Assembly (NCBI RefSeq): GCF_004804355.1
Contig: NZ_SRWZ01000001.1
Span: 496,001-560,000 of the forward strand
DNA from: Cognatitamlana onchidii
GTDB lineage: Bacteria; Bacteroidota; Bacteroidia; Flavobacteriales; Flavobacteriaceae
Length of the DNA stretch: 64,000 nucleotides
Direction of reading: 5' to 3'
Positions within the stretch are counted from its first letter, which is position 1, and every line of letters begins with the position of its first letter. Positions 18,879 to 28,206 of the stretch are shown in pieces. The position numbers and the translations under genes were made by a program. The notes under the pieces are model-generated. The model was not told the origin of the DNA and made no database searches. It saw only the letters and a list, made by a program, of their open reading frames with translations.

Positions 18879-19649
18879 CTATATTAAATTCTTATTCAAT
18901 TTTAGCATGCCAACAAGTTCTCCGGTAGATGCAATATTTAACTTTTTTAGAATGTTTCGCCTATGCGTATCTACCGTATTGGAACTAATATTTAGTTTCT
19001 CCCCAATAACCTTACTCGAGTAGTTTAAAACAAGTAATCTAATAATATCTCGTTCTCTATTACTAATTCCTGAAGACAATAGTTTCTGAGAAAAATTGTT
19101 AAAATAAACGGTCTCATACTCCTTATTCTCATTCAGTAATTTTGCCGAAGCACATATCTGCATTTCAATGGCTGATGGCAAAACTGTATAATGGGCTAGA
19201 CCAACAACTGGTTTGTTGTGACTATCAAATTCAAGAGGCGTGGTATTTTGAACCATATTAACGTATTCCCCTCCACTCGTCATAAACCTATAATTCCATG
19301 TATAACTCATCTTAGATCTATCTGCCACTGAAATCTCACTAAGTGTAAAATTCATCAATTCATTTAAAGCTTGTAACCATAACTCTAAATCATCTGGATG
19401 CATTCTACTCCAAAAATAGCGCATTCCTTTAAGTCGCATGTCTGCATCATCCAAACCTGTACAAGCCTTAAAATTTTTGCTTATATACTCAAATTTTAGA
19501 TCTTGGGTGTTGGTAATACAAAAAAATGTAGAACTATAAGGGAGATAAGCATCTAACTCTATAATTTTCTCTATATGACTCTCTAAAGATGGATTATCAT
19601 GCGACTTGAAAATTTCCTTATAAACGTCTTTTATTCGAGTATTTGTCAT
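18879..19649 (-). CDS. PAS-domain LuxR-type transcriptional regulator
   Basis: A 256-residue regulator. The N-terminal two thirds look like a PAS sensor domain, with EYISKNFKACTG and then MHPDDLELW (a PAS_3-like pattern) around residues 50-110. The C-terminus is a LuxR/GerE helix-turn-helix from about residue 195: SNRERDIIRLLVLNY, then LNISSNTVDTHRRNILKKL. There is no receiver domain, so it probably responds directly to a ligand or redox state. It stands alone between murF and tRNA-Val, so targets cannot be guessed from context. Confidence 0.85.
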   Translation of the reverse strand: MTNTRIKDVYKEIFKSHDNPSLESHIEKIIELDAYLPYSSTFFCITNTQDLKFEYISKNFKACTGLDDADMRLKGMRYFWSRMHPDDLELWLQALNELMNFTLSEISVADRSKMSYTWNYRFMTSGGEYVNMVQNTTPLEFDSHNKPVVGLAHYTVLPSAIEMQICASAKLLNENKEYETVYFNNFSQKLLSSGISNRERDIIRLLVLNYSSKVIGEKLNISSNTVDTHRRNILKKLNIASTGELVGMLKLNKNLI

Positions 19650-19717
19650 AAATAAGAGCTTTTTCTAAAAATATAAAATTCTATTAAAACAAAGAAATAG
19701 GGAAGACATATACGCAT

Positions 19718-19746
19718 AAAAAAAGCCTCCATTTCTGGAAGCTTTT
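19718..19746 (-). terminator. Intrinsic terminator after tRNA-Val
   Basis: The arms AAAAGC-TCCA and TGGA-GCTTTT pair with one mismatch around a TTTC loop. The minus strand then continues with T residues. The hairpin starts directly after the tRNA 3' end. Confidence 0.8.
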
Positions 19747-19747
19747 G

Positions 19748-19822
19748 TGGGCGCGAAGGGATTCGAACCCCTGACCCCTTGGGTGTAAACCAAGTGCTCT
19801 GAACCAACTGAGCTACGCGCCC
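19748..19822 (-). tRNA. tRNA-Val, anticodon UAC
   Basis: A 75-base cloverleaf on the minus strand. The acceptor arms GGGCGCG and CGCGCCC pair perfectly with discriminator A. The anticodon stem CTTGG/CCAAG encloses TTTACAC, giving anticodon TAC (valine). The T-arm has GGTTCGAATCC and the D-arm GCTCAGTTGG. The CCA end is not encoded. Confidence 0.97.
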
Positions 19823-19836
19823 TTGTTATCGGTGTG

Positions 19837-19866
19837 CAAATATAACCTAGTTTTTAAAACTGCAAA
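19837..19866 (-). promoter_or_regulatory. Promoter of tRNA-Val, flavobacterial consensus
   Basis: On the minus strand TTTG (19863-19866) is followed after 18 bases by TATATTTG (19837-19844), 14 bases before the tRNA 5' end. It matches the Bacteroidota TTTG-N19-TAnnTTTG promoter almost exactly. Confidence 0.8.
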
Positions 19867-19884
19867 AACTTTTTTTGAAAAAAA

Positions 19885-21102
19885 TTAAATTATTTCTGCT
19901 ACTACAAATGTACTCCCACCAACAAAAATTAAATCATTATTTGAAGCATTTTGTAGAGCCTTTTTATAAGCCTCTTTTACAGACAAATAACTATCCCCTA
20001 ATAGTTGATAATCTTTAAAAATAGCTTTCAAATTTGTAGCATCAAGCCCTCGTGGTATATCTGGCTTGCAAAAATAATAAGCTGCCGTTTTTGGTAATAA
20101 ATCAATAATGGTACTCAAATCCTTATCATTTACAACTCCAAAAACAATGTGTAGTTTTTCATACACTTCTTGTTCCAACTGCTTCATGACATATTGAAGC
20201 CCCTCTCTATTATGACCAGTATCGCATATGGCTTTTGGGGTTTTATTCAAAGTTTGCCATCTACCTAAAAGCCCAGTGTTTTGTATAACTCCAGCCAGTC
20301 CAATTTTTAAATGTTCGTCGGTTATTAAATATCCTTTTCTTCTAAGAACCTCCAGAGTTTGAAATACGGTCTTTATATTTTTTAATTGATAGCTCCCTTT
20401 AAGATCTGAATTATAACCTTGAACAACTAGTTTGTCGGCAAACATAATTTCAGCATTATTCTTTTTTGCCAAAGTTTTAAAAACGGATACTGTTTCCTCC
20501 TGTGTTTCACCAATTACTACAGGAATATGAGGCTTAATAACCCCGCCTTTTTCAAAAGCAATAGCTTGCAAAGTATCGCCTAAAAACTGTGTATGATCTA
20601 AACCTATGTTGGTAATTACAGAAACTTCTGGAATAATAATGTTTGTAGAATCTAAGCGTCCTCCCATACCTACCTCTACCACAGCTATATCCACCTCTTC
20701 TTTAGAAAAATAATCAAAAGCCATACCCACAGTCATTTCGAAAAAAGAAAGGGCACTAGCATCAAAAAAGGCTTTATTTTTAGTAATAAAACTGACGACA
20801 AAATTCTCGCTAACATCAACACCGTTAATTTTAATACGTTCCCTAAAATCTTTTAGATGGGGGGATGTATACAAACCTACTTTGTAACCTGCTTCTTGAA
20901 GTACCGAAGCTAGCATATGGCTTGTAGATCCTTTTCCATTAGTTCCGGCGACATGTATGGATTTAAAATGCTTTTCTGGATTACCTAGATGCTTTGCAAG
21001 CTTAGTCGTATTCGATAAATCTTTTTTAAACGCCGATTTACCATGCTTTTGATACATTGGAAGTTGAGAGAACATCCAGTTCAGTGTATCTTTATAGGTC
21101 AT
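19885..21102 (-). CDS. folC: Folylpolyglutamate synthase/dihydrofolate synthase FolC
   Basis: A 405-residue Mur-ligase-superfamily enzyme that adds glutamate to dihydropteroate and folates. The P-loop is VAGTNGKGST (about residues 51-60), followed by GLYTSPHLKDFRERI, the VEVGMGGRLDSTN segment and GLDHTQFLG. The C-terminal part has CDTGHNREG and a GGSTFVVAE end. It starts 3 bases after the tonB gene and is the last gene of the exbB-exbD-tonB-folC set. Confidence 0.93.
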   Translation of the reverse strand: MTYKDTLNWMFSQLPMYQKHGKSAFKKDLSNTTKLAKHLGNPEKHFKSIHVAGTNGKGSTSHMLASVLQEAGYKVGLYTSPHLKDFRERIKINGVDVSENFVVSFITKNKAFFDASALSFFEMTVGMAFDYFSKEEVDIAVVEVGMGGRLDSTNIIIPEVSVITNIGLDHTQFLGDTLQAIAFEKGGVIKPHIPVVIGETQEETVSVFKTLAKKNNAEIMFADKLVVQGYNSDLKGSYQLKNIKTVFQTLEVLRRKGYLITDEHLKIGLAGVIQNTGLLGRWQTLNKTPKAICDTGHNREGLQYVMKQLEQEVYEKLHIVFGVVNDKDLSTIIDLLPKTAAYYFCKPDIPRGLDATNLKAIFKDYQLLGDSYLSVKEAYKKALQNASNNDLIFVGGSTFVVAEII

Positions 21103-21105
21103 CTA

Positions 21106-21960
21106 TTATTCACTTATTTTAAAATTCACACTTACAAAACCTATTTGCCTTGTTGGTGCTTTGGAGTCGGCTGGCCATTTGTGAGAAAGTGCTATTTTTT
21201 TTGCTGGATCTAGGAGACATTTGGAATTATTGGTTGTGCCTTTTACCCCAGGAATAGCTTCTATTACATTACCACTTCTATTCACGACAATTTTAACAAT
21301 CACCATACCCGACTCATTACAATTTTGAGCCAACCTTTTAAATGACGCACCTCCCCTGCCATTTAGACCATAACCTACGCCACCACTTCCAGAACCTTTA
21401 CCACCAAAATAACTTGGCGCATAAGGGTCTCCATCTAACTGACCTTTATCCCCATACTGATTATCATCTCCTTCACTACCAGTTTCAGTTCCTTCAGACT
21501 TACTAACCCCACCAATTAAGGCATCCAATTTTTTCTTTTTGGCTTCCTGTTCGCGTTTTTCTCTTGCCATGCGCTCTGCTTCCGCCTTGGCTTTTGCCTC
21601 TGCCGCTGCCTTAGCTTTGGTTTCAGCTTCCTTTTGCTTTTTTAAAGCAATTTCCTCTGCATTGTCTGCAGTGAGAACTTCTTCAGTAGCTTCGTGAGAT
21701 TTTGCTGGTTCTGGCTCTGACTTAGAAACATCTGGTTGGGGCACATCTTCTATTTTTTTTGGTTCTGACTTTACAGGCTTTAAGGGTTGCCTGTTTCCCT
21801 TTCCTAGGTTAGAATTACCAAAATTTACTGCAACACCGTACTCCTCGGGAGGATCCATATAGGTAGTACCAACCACGAATAGCAAAAGCAACAAAATTAT
21901 GGCAATTAATGCCGTTAACTTTGCTGAATTGCGCTCGTGTTTAGTTCTAAAATATTTCAT
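21106..21960 (-). CDS. tonB: Energy transducer TonB
   Basis: A 284-residue protein with one transmembrane helix near residues 14-33. A Pro/Lys/Glu-rich region and an Ala/Lys/Glu helical stretch span residues 60-150, then a Gly-rich segment. The C-terminal domain (about residues 200-284) has FKRLAQNCNESG and IVVNRSGNV, as in Bacteroidota TonB proteins. With ExbB and ExbD it passes proton-motive energy to outer-membrane TonB-dependent receptors. Its start shares one base with the exbD stop. Confidence 0.88.
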   Translation of the reverse strand: MKYFRTKHERNSAKLTALIAIILLLLLFVVGTTYMDPPEEYGVAVNFGNSNLGKGNRQPLKPVKSEPKKIEDVPQPDVSKSEPEPAKSHEATEEVLTADNAEEIALKKQKEAETKAKAAAEAKAKAEAERMAREKREQEAKKKKLDALIGGVSKSEGTETGSEGDDNQYGDKGQLDGDPYAPSYFGGKGSGSGGVGYGLNGRGGASFKRLAQNCNESGMVIVKIVVNRSGNVIEAIPGVKGTTNNSKCLLDPAKKIALSHKWPADSKAPTRQIGFVSVNFKISE

Positions 21961-22352
21961 TATTTAGGCTTAACAGCCAGTATGACCTTAAATTTATTTC
22001 TGTTGGCAATATCCATAACCTTAACAACATTCTCAACAGGCACAGATTTTTCAGCCCGCAACACAATGGTTGGTTTTTCTTGAGAAGCCAAAGCTGCCAT
22101 GATTTCATTTTCTAAAACACTCTCTCCAACCCGTTTTTGGTCAATATAATAAGTTAAATCCTTTTTAATGCTAACTGCAACAGACTTCTTATTCTCCGTC
22201 TTTCCACTTGCTTTTGGCAGTAAAATATCAATGGCATTAGTGGTTACCAACGTAGAAGCAATCATAAAAAATATTAACAGCAAGAATACAATGTCCGTCA
22301 TCGACGACATATTGAATTCTGGAGTTACTTTATTTCTACCTCTAAAGTTCAT
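21960..22352 (-). CDS. exbD: Biopolymer transporter ExbD/TolR family protein
   Basis: A 130-residue protein with one N-terminal membrane helix (about residues 18-38) containing the conserved Asp of the proton channel in SSMTDIVFLLLIFFM, then a periplasmic domain ending VILAVKPK. It works with ExbB and TonB, which flank it with almost no spacing. Confidence 0.93.
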   Translation of the reverse strand: MNFRGRNKVTPEFNMSSMTDIVFLLLIFFMIASTLVTTNAIDILLPKASGKTENKKSVAVSIKKDLTYYIDQKRVGESVLENEIMAALASQEKPTIVLRAEKSVPVENVVKVMDIANRNKFKVILAVKPK

Positions 22353-22353
22353 A

Positions 22354-23055
22354 TTATGTAGGTTCGTTTAGGTGATCTAGAAACTCTAATGAGTTTGCTT
22401 CCATTTGATACACAACCTTATCGGTTCTAACAACCAAATGATTATAAGCCATATATGCAACAATACCAACAATAAGGCCTGCGACTGTAGTAGTCATAGC
22501 TGTATACAAACCACTAGCAAGAACATCCATTTGAATGGTTCCTCCAGCATTTGCCAGTTCAAAAATAGCCAAAATCATACCAATCACTGTTCCTAAAAAC
22601 CCAATCATAGGGGCGGCACCAGAGATGGTAGCCAAAATACTAACGTTCTTTTCTAAGCCATAAATCTCAAGACGGCCAGCATTTTCAATAGCTGTATTAA
22701 TATCGGCGAGCGGCTTCCCTATTCTAGAAATTCCTTTCCCAATTAATCTTGAAACAGGCGAGTTTACTTGAGCACACAACATTTGAGCGGAATCAATTTT
22801 ACCGTTACTTACATGATCCTTAATTTGATTCATAAAATTAGCATCAACATTTGAGGCCGCTTTGATCGCGAAAATACGCTCGAAATAAATGTAAATAGCG
22901 CCTACTAAAAGTAAAAACAACAGAGCAATAATGACTTGACCTGCAACGCCTCCGCTACTTATTAACTCTATTATTGAAAGTGTCTTTTCAACCGATTCTT
23001 CCCCAACAATTACCTCTGCTCCTTCTTGGGCATCCTGTATTACTGTACTTACCAT
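22354..23055 (-). CDS. exbB: MotA/TolQ/ExbB proton channel family protein
   Basis: A 233-residue protein with three membrane helices: about residues 37-57, the GAAPMIGFLGTVIGM helix, and the MTTTVAGLIVGIVAYMAY helix. These are hallmarks of ExbB. It is the first gene of the exbB-exbD-tonB-folC operon and lies 52 bases downstream of the nhaD stop codon. Confidence 0.93.
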   Translation of the reverse strand: MVSTVIQDAQEGAEVIVGEESVEKTLSIIELISSGGVAGQVIIALLFLLLVGAIYIYFERIFAIKAASNVDANFMNQIKDHVSNGKIDSAQMLCAQVNSPVSRLIGKGISRIGKPLADINTAIENAGRLEIYGLEKNVSILATISGAAPMIGFLGTVIGMILAIFELANAGGTIQMDVLASGLYTAMTTTVAGLIVGIVAYMAYNHLVVRTDKVVYQMEANSLEFLDHLNEPT

Positions 23056-23107
23056 ATAATATTAAATATATTGAATTCTATAACGCACTAATTTGGGTTT
23101 ACGTATA

Positions 23108-24502
23108 CTAAAAAAGTGTTCTTGTAAATAAAAAGACCAATGCGCCTGCTATAAATCCAGCTAGCGCCAATAAAGAAATCTTTTTTAAATACCAGAAAAA
23201 ATCAATTTTCTCCATACCCATAGCAACCACACCTGCTGCCGAACCTATAATTAACATACTACCTCCTGTTCCAGCAGAGTAAGCAATAAAGTGCCATAAT
23301 TGGTCATCTAGCCCTGCACTAAACATACCTAAACTTGCAGCAACTAAAGGTACATTATCAATAACTGCAGAACCAACCCCTAATAACAACACAACTAAAT
23401 CCGACACCTTAGCACCGTCTACTTCGGTTCCAATCATAGGAACTCCTTCTTTTAAAGATAAGGCAAACCCATATAAGGTGCCTAGAGATTCTAAAGCTGC
23501 AACCGCCATTAAAATTCCTAAAAAGAATAAAATACTAGGCAATTCTATTTTAGAAAGTGAATGATGTACAGGACTATGATGTGCATGCGCGTCGCTTTCG
23601 GAAGAATCATGATCTGTCAAACTAAATTTTGAACTACTGTAAATCTCAGCAAAAGTAGCGACAACACCTAAGGACAACATCATCCCAACATACGGAGGCA
23701 AATGAGTTACTACTTTAAAGATAGGAACGAACACTATAGCTCCCAAACCAAGGTACAACATCGTACCACTAAATCTGCTTTTTGGCTTATCTTCAACCGC
23801 AACATCCATATCTAATTCCCCTTTAAATACTGGCAAAAATGTGGCTATAAGCGTAGGCACCACCATACACAATAAAGAGGGTAAAAATAAATATCCAAAT
23901 AAATTACCCGTTGTGACTTTATTACCAATCCATAACATCGTTGTGGTAACATCTCCTATTGGAGACCATGCGCCTCCGGCATTAGCAGCAATAATTATAA
24001 GACCAGCATACCAGATACGCACATTTCTTTCTTTTACTATTTTTTGCAGAATAGATATAAGAACAATGGTAGCTGTAAGGTTATCAATAATAGCAGATAA
24101 AATAAAAGCTAAGATTGCAAAAATCCACAGAATTTTACTTTTTTTCTTTGTCTTTATAAATCCTTTAATGGTAGAAAAGCCATCAAAATAGTCTATAATT
24201 TCAACAATGGTCATAGCACCCAACAAAAACACTAATATCTCGGATGTTTTCCCTAAATGATGGAGTAAGGTTTCTTCCATAAGATGCATTTTATCATCAT
24301 GTCCAAGAAGTCCAAAACCGTCGATTAAAGCATGTGCACCAGAATCGAACCATTGCGGGAAGCTTTCAAGACCTAAAGCTATTAACGCCCAACAAATTGC
24401 CATCATAACAAGCGCAGGTATTAATTTATCTATTTTTATACTATGCTCTAGGGTTATAGCCAAATAGCCAATAACGAATACTAAAATAATTGCTGCTTCC
24501 AT
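23108..24502 (-). CDS. nhaD: Sodium:proton antiporter NhaD
   Basis: A 464-residue inner-membrane antiporter of the IT superfamily with about 11-12 hydrophobic helices. Conserved stretches include SAIIDNLTATIV, the NAGGAWSPIGDVTTTMLW motif and a mirrored SAVIDNVPLVAAS in the second half. A His/Asp/Ser-rich loop near residues 295-315 (DAHAHHSPVHHS) may bind metal or sense pH; that is inference. Na+/H+ antiport fits a marine cell. It lies 11 bases after the amino-acid dehydrogenase gene. Confidence 0.92.
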   Translation of the reverse strand: MEAAIILVFVIGYLAITLEHSIKIDKLIPALVMMAICWALIALGLESFPQWFDSGAHALIDGFGLLGHDDKMHLMEETLLHHLGKTSEILVFLLGAMTIVEIIDYFDGFSTIKGFIKTKKKSKILWIFAILAFILSAIIDNLTATIVLISILQKIVKERNVRIWYAGLIIIAANAGGAWSPIGDVTTTMLWIGNKVTTGNLFGYLFLPSLLCMVVPTLIATFLPVFKGELDMDVAVEDKPKSRFSGTMLYLGLGAIVFVPIFKVVTHLPPYVGMMLSLGVVATFAEIYSSSKFSLTDHDSSESDAHAHHSPVHHSLSKIELPSILFFLGILMAVAALESLGTLYGFALSLKEGVPMIGTEVDGAKVSDLVVLLLGVGSAVIDNVPLVAASLGMFSAGLDDQLWHFIAYSAGTGGSMLIIGSAAGVVAMGMEKIDFFWYLKKISLLALAGFIAGALVFLFTRTLF

Positions 24503-24513
24503 AAATTTTTGGG

Positions 24514-25740
24514 TTATATAAGTTGTTCAAGTGCAATTTCATAAGCGGTCGCACTCATTCCCGTCTTTGATTTATTTCTATTATATACTTTACTTAATGC
24601 TTGCCTAATTCTATTGGAGGTATCTTTGAAAATAGCCTCATCCGTCATTTGTACTTTTCGCTCCATAAAGTAAGCAAATACGCGTGCCATTCCACAATTA
24701 GATATAAAATCTGGAATTAAACTCACTTTATAATCGGTGTGTTCCATAATGGGACCGAAGAATATTTCGTTATCGGCAAAAGGTACATTAGCTCCGCATG
24801 ATATAACTTCTAAACCGCTATCAATCATTTCGTCAATTTGATGAATAGTGACTAACCTCGAAGCCGCACAAGGAGCAAAAATTTCTGTCTTTAATGCCCA
24901 TATTTTTTTATTGATTTCCTCGAAAGGAATTAAATTTTCGGCTGTCAAAGTATTTCCTGACTTGTTGAGGAATAAGTGCATGATCTCGCTATGTGAGAAC
25001 CCTTCTTCCTTAATAAGACCTCCTGAAATATCAATAAGACCAACTATTTTGGCCCCCATTTGAGACAAATAGAATGCAGCCGCCGCTCCAACATTACCAA
25101 ACCCCTGAATAACGGCACGTTTATCTTTTACAGTACCTCCATATATATGATAATACTGCTTTACTGCTTCTGCTACCCCATAGCCAGTAATCATATCGGC
25201 TATTGTATATTTTTTGGTGACGTCTGGTGAAAACTCAGGGTTTTCTATGACCTTAATCACACCCTGTCTAAGTTGTCCAATTCTATTTATTTTGTCTGCT
25301 TCAGAGGGTTTAAAATGGCCATTAAAAACACCTTCTTGAGGGTGCCACACGCCGCTTTGCTCCGTTATTGGAATAACCTCATGAGTTTCGTCAATATTCA
25401 TATCTCCCCCTGTGCCGTAGTAGCTTTTTAAAAGTGGGGAAACAGCGTTGTACCAACGTTCCAAAACACCTTTTTTTCTTGGGTCTCTAGGATCAAAATT
25501 AATACCAGATTTGGCCCCGCCAATGGCTGGTCCAGAAACTGTAAATTTGATTTCCATAGTTTTAGCTAAAGACAAAACTTCATTCATATCAAGCCCTTTA
25601 CGCATTCTTGTACCCCCTCCGGAGGCTCCTCCGCGTAACGAATTTATTACAACCCAACCTTCAGCATCTGTTTCAGAGTCTTTCCAATTAAATACTATTT
25701 CGGGTGCTTTGTTTTCAAACTTCTTTAATAATTCTTTCAT
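24514..25740 (-). CDS. Glu/Leu/Phe/Val dehydrogenase family protein
   Basis: A 408-residue NAD(P)-dependent amino-acid dehydrogenase. The N-terminal part has RGGASGGGTRMRKG, the GPAIGGAKSGI segment with the catalytic Lys, and GTGGDMNIDE. The C-terminal Rossmann part has AVIQGFGNVGAAAA. This form is common in Bacteroidota; whether it prefers glutamate or branched-chain amino acids is not clear from sequence. It heads a minus-strand set with nhaD. Confidence 0.88.
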   Translation of the reverse strand: MKELLKKFENKAPEIVFNWKDSETDAEGWVVINSLRGGASGGGTRMRKGLDMNEVLSLAKTMEIKFTVSGPAIGGAKSGINFDPRDPRKKGVLERWYNAVSPLLKSYYGTGGDMNIDETHEVIPITEQSGVWHPQEGVFNGHFKPSEADKINRIGQLRQGVIKVIENPEFSPDVTKKYTIADMITGYGVAEAVKQYYHIYGGTVKDKRAVIQGFGNVGAAAAFYLSQMGAKIVGLIDISGGLIKEEGFSHSEIMHLFLNKSGNTLTAENLIPFEEINKKIWALKTEIFAPCAASRLVTIHQIDEMIDSGLEVISCGANVPFADNEIFFGPIMEHTDYKVSLIPDFISNCGMARVFAYFMERKVQMTDEAIFKDTSNRIRQALSKVYNRNKSKTGMSATAYEIALEQLI

Positions 25741-25846
25741 TATCGTTTAAATTCAACATGATTATTAGCTTTTAAAATTTCCTGCATAAAAATTTAGTGT
25801 AGCTAAAGCTGATTCATAAGAAATGTAATTTGAATTATTATTGTAA

Positions 25847-25854
25847 CAAATATA
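25847..25854 (-). promoter_or_regulatory. Possible promoter -7 box for the amino-acid dehydrogenase gene
   Basis: On the minus strand the bases read TATATTTG, a perfect -7 element, about 107 bases before the coding start. A TTTG lies only 14 bases further upstream, shorter than the usual spacing. Confidence 0.4.
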
Positions 25855-25893
25855 AAAAACTATGTCTCCAAAAGGATTAAAATCTTAGACTTT

Positions 25894-26967
25894 TTAACGA
25901 AGAAATACCTGACCAGAACTATGATCTTTAATTGCGCCAGTAACGCTTTTTAAACAGTTGTTTTTGCCCTGAAGTTTTAACACTCCCAAAAAACCAAATA
26001 TCAGTGCTTCTTTAAACTCAACAACCTTATTGGAAGGAATCAAAACATCATGTTTCGTCAAGTCCTTAATGCGTTCTATTAAAAACGTATTATAAGCCCC
26101 TCCTCCAGTAACCAAAACAGAAGATTTATGTCGTGCTTTTACTTGATCTAACTCCGCAACTATTTGATGCGCAACATGTTCTACAAAGGTTCTAAGAATC
26201 GTTTTTATCTCCAACTTGAAAGCATCAATTAATGGTAAAACGCAAAGATCTACCCACTCTACCCCTAATGATTTTGGATAAGGCGCCTTGTAATAATCGA
26301 GCGCATTTAATTTAGTTAATAATCCCATATCTATGTTCCCTGACCTTGCAATTCCACCCCCTGCGTCATAATCCAAGCCTAAGAGATTCGCATAATGATT
26401 TAACACAATATTTACCGGGCAAATATCATAAGCAATCCTTGTATTATCCTTCTCTAATGAAATATTAGCGAACCCACCTAGATTGATACAATAATCGAAT
26501 TTTGAAAACAACAGTTTATCCCCTATTGGCACTAATGGGGCACCCTGACCACCAAAAGCAACATCTTGCACCCTAAAATCACAAACGAGCGTTTGACTAA
26601 TTAGAGTAGCTAGTTCCGCTCGATTCCCTATTTGATATGTCACTCCAGAATCAGGCTGATGACGCGCCGTATGACCATGGGAGCAAACTGCATCAATTTC
26701 TTTAATCTTGTTCCTCTTTATAAACCCATTGATAACCTCTCCCAAATAAAGCGTGTAAGATTTATCAATACTCTGAAGCGTATTGTAATCATGATTGGAT
26801 AACCCCTTTAGTTTTGACTTCCAATTTTCTGAATAGTCAATGGTCTGGGCATTTAATATTTCAAACTGCCATTCCTTGCCTAAACGAAATCTTACTTGCG
26901 CCAAATCTATGCCGTCTAATGATGTACCAGACATCACACCAATTACATGGTATTCCTTTTTTTCCAT
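25894..26967 (-). CDS. anmK: Anhydro-N-acetylmuramic acid kinase AnmK
   Basis: A 357-residue sugar kinase that opens and phosphorylates 1,6-anhydro-MurNAc in cell-wall recycling. The N-terminal phosphate motif is MSGTSLDGID (about residues 12-21), followed by SHGHTARHQP, NLGGFANIS, DYDAGGGIAR and VTGGGAYNT. The length is typical. It is divergent from the acyl-CoA dehydrogenase gene. Confidence 0.93.
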   Translation of the reverse strand: MEKKEYHVIGVMSGTSLDGIDLAQVRFRLGKEWQFEILNAQTIDYSENWKSKLKGLSNHDYNTLQSIDKSYTLYLGEVINGFIKRNKIKEIDAVCSHGHTARHQPDSGVTYQIGNRAELATLISQTLVCDFRVQDVAFGGQGAPLVPIGDKLLFSKFDYCINLGGFANISLEKDNTRIAYDICPVNIVLNHYANLLGLDYDAGGGIARSGNIDMGLLTKLNALDYYKAPYPKSLGVEWVDLCVLPLIDAFKLEIKTILRTFVEHVAHQIVAELDQVKARHKSSVLVTGGGAYNTFLIERIKDLTKHDVLIPSNKVVEFKEALIFGFLGVLKLQGKNNCLKSVTGAIKDHSSGQVFLR

Positions 26968-27015
26968 ACGTTGGTAAAAATAACAATACGCATTAAATAA
27001 TTCTCACTAAAAACG

Positions 27016-27023
27016 TATATTTG
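27016..27023 (+). promoter_or_regulatory. Possible promoter -7 box for the acyl-CoA dehydrogenase gene
   Basis: TATATTTG is a perfect Bacteroidota -7 element 40 bases before the start codon. No good TTTG sits 19 bases upstream. Confidence 0.45.
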
Positions 27024-27063
27024 TGAATATTTTTCATTTAAAACATTGCAATAATTACGAATT

Positions 27064-28206
27064 ATGAATTTCAACCTGACTGAAGAACATATTATGATTC
27101 GAGATGCCGCTCGCGATTTTGCTCAAACAGAATTACTTCCAGGAGTTATTGAACGAGATGACAAGCAACACTTTCCAGATTCCCTAGTAAAGAAAATGGC
27201 AGACCTTGGCTTTATGGGTATTATGGTTGATCCTAAATATGGCGGAAGTGGTATGGATACAATTTCGTATGTGCTTATTATGGAAGAACTATCCAAAATT
27301 GACGCCTCGGCCTCTGTAATAGTCTCTGTAAATAATTCTTTAGTCTGTTACGGATTAGAGACCTATGGTACTGAAGAGCAAAAAGAAAAGTACTTGACCA
27401 AACTTGCCTCTGGCGAATTTGTTGGAGCATTCTGTTTAAGTGAACCTGAGGCAGGGAGCGATGCAACATCTCAAAAAACTACCGCTATTGACAAAGGAGA
27501 TCATTACATCATTAATGGCACAAAAAACTGGATTACTAGCGGGGGTCGTGCAGATGTTTATATTGTTATTGCGCAAACAGATAGAGACAAAGGATCTCAT
27601 GGCATAAATGCTTTTATAGTGGAAAAGGGCACAACGGGATTTCACATTGGGCCTAAAGAGGATAAATTAGGTATTCGAGGAAGTGACACACACACCTTAC
27701 AATTTAATGATGTAAAAGTTCCTAAAAAAAATAGAATAGGCGTAAACGGGTCGGGTTTTAGGTTTGCAATGAAAACGCTCTCTGGAGGCCGAATAGGTAT
27801 TGCTGCTCAAGCCCTTGGCATTGCATCTGGCGCCTTTGAACTGGCACGTAAATACTCTAAAGAGCGTAAAGCCTTTGGGACAGAAATATGCAATCATCAA
27901 GCCATTGCGTTTAAATTAGCCGATATGGCAACCGATATTGAAGCTGCCAGACATTTAGTTATGAAGGCTGCATGGGATAAAGATCAAGGTAATAATTATG
28001 ATTATTCAAGCGCTATGGCTAAATTATATGCTTCTAAAGTAGCGATGGAACATACTGTTGAGGCCGTTCAAATTCATGGTGGAAACGGGTTTGTTAAAGA
28101 ATACCATGTAGAACGACTCATGCGCGATGCTAAAATTACACAGATCTACGAAGGAACTTCAGAAATTCAAAAAATTGTAATCTCGAGAAGCTTACTTAGA
28201 GATTAA
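27064..28206 (+). CDS. Acyl-CoA dehydrogenase
   Basis: A 380-residue FAD enzyme of the short-chain acyl-CoA dehydrogenase type, which introduces the alpha-beta double bond in fatty-acid or branched-chain acid breakdown. Signatures are CLSEPEAGSDA, NGTKNWITSGG, ERKAFG and the C-terminal VQIHGGNGF followed by QIYEGTSEIQ with the catalytic Glu. The chain-length preference is not certain. The stop codon overlaps that of the convergent antiporter gene (a shared TTAA). Confidence 0.92.
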   Translation: MNFNLTEEHIMIRDAARDFAQTELLPGVIERDDKQHFPDSLVKKMADLGFMGIMVDPKYGGSGMDTISYVLIMEELSKIDASASVIVSVNNSLVCYGLETYGTEEQKEKYLTKLASGEFVGAFCLSEPEAGSDATSQKTTAIDKGDHYIINGTKNWITSGGRADVYIVIAQTDRDKGSHGINAFIVEKGTTGFHIGPKEDKLGIRGSDTHTLQFNDVKVPKKNRIGVNGSGFRFAMKTLSGGRIGIAAQALGIASGAFELARKYSKERKAFGTEICNHQAIAFKLADMATDIEAARHLVMKAAWDKDQGNNYDYSSAMAKLYASKVAMEHTVEAVQIHGGNGFVKEYHVERLMRDAKITQIYEGTSEIQKIVISRSLLRD

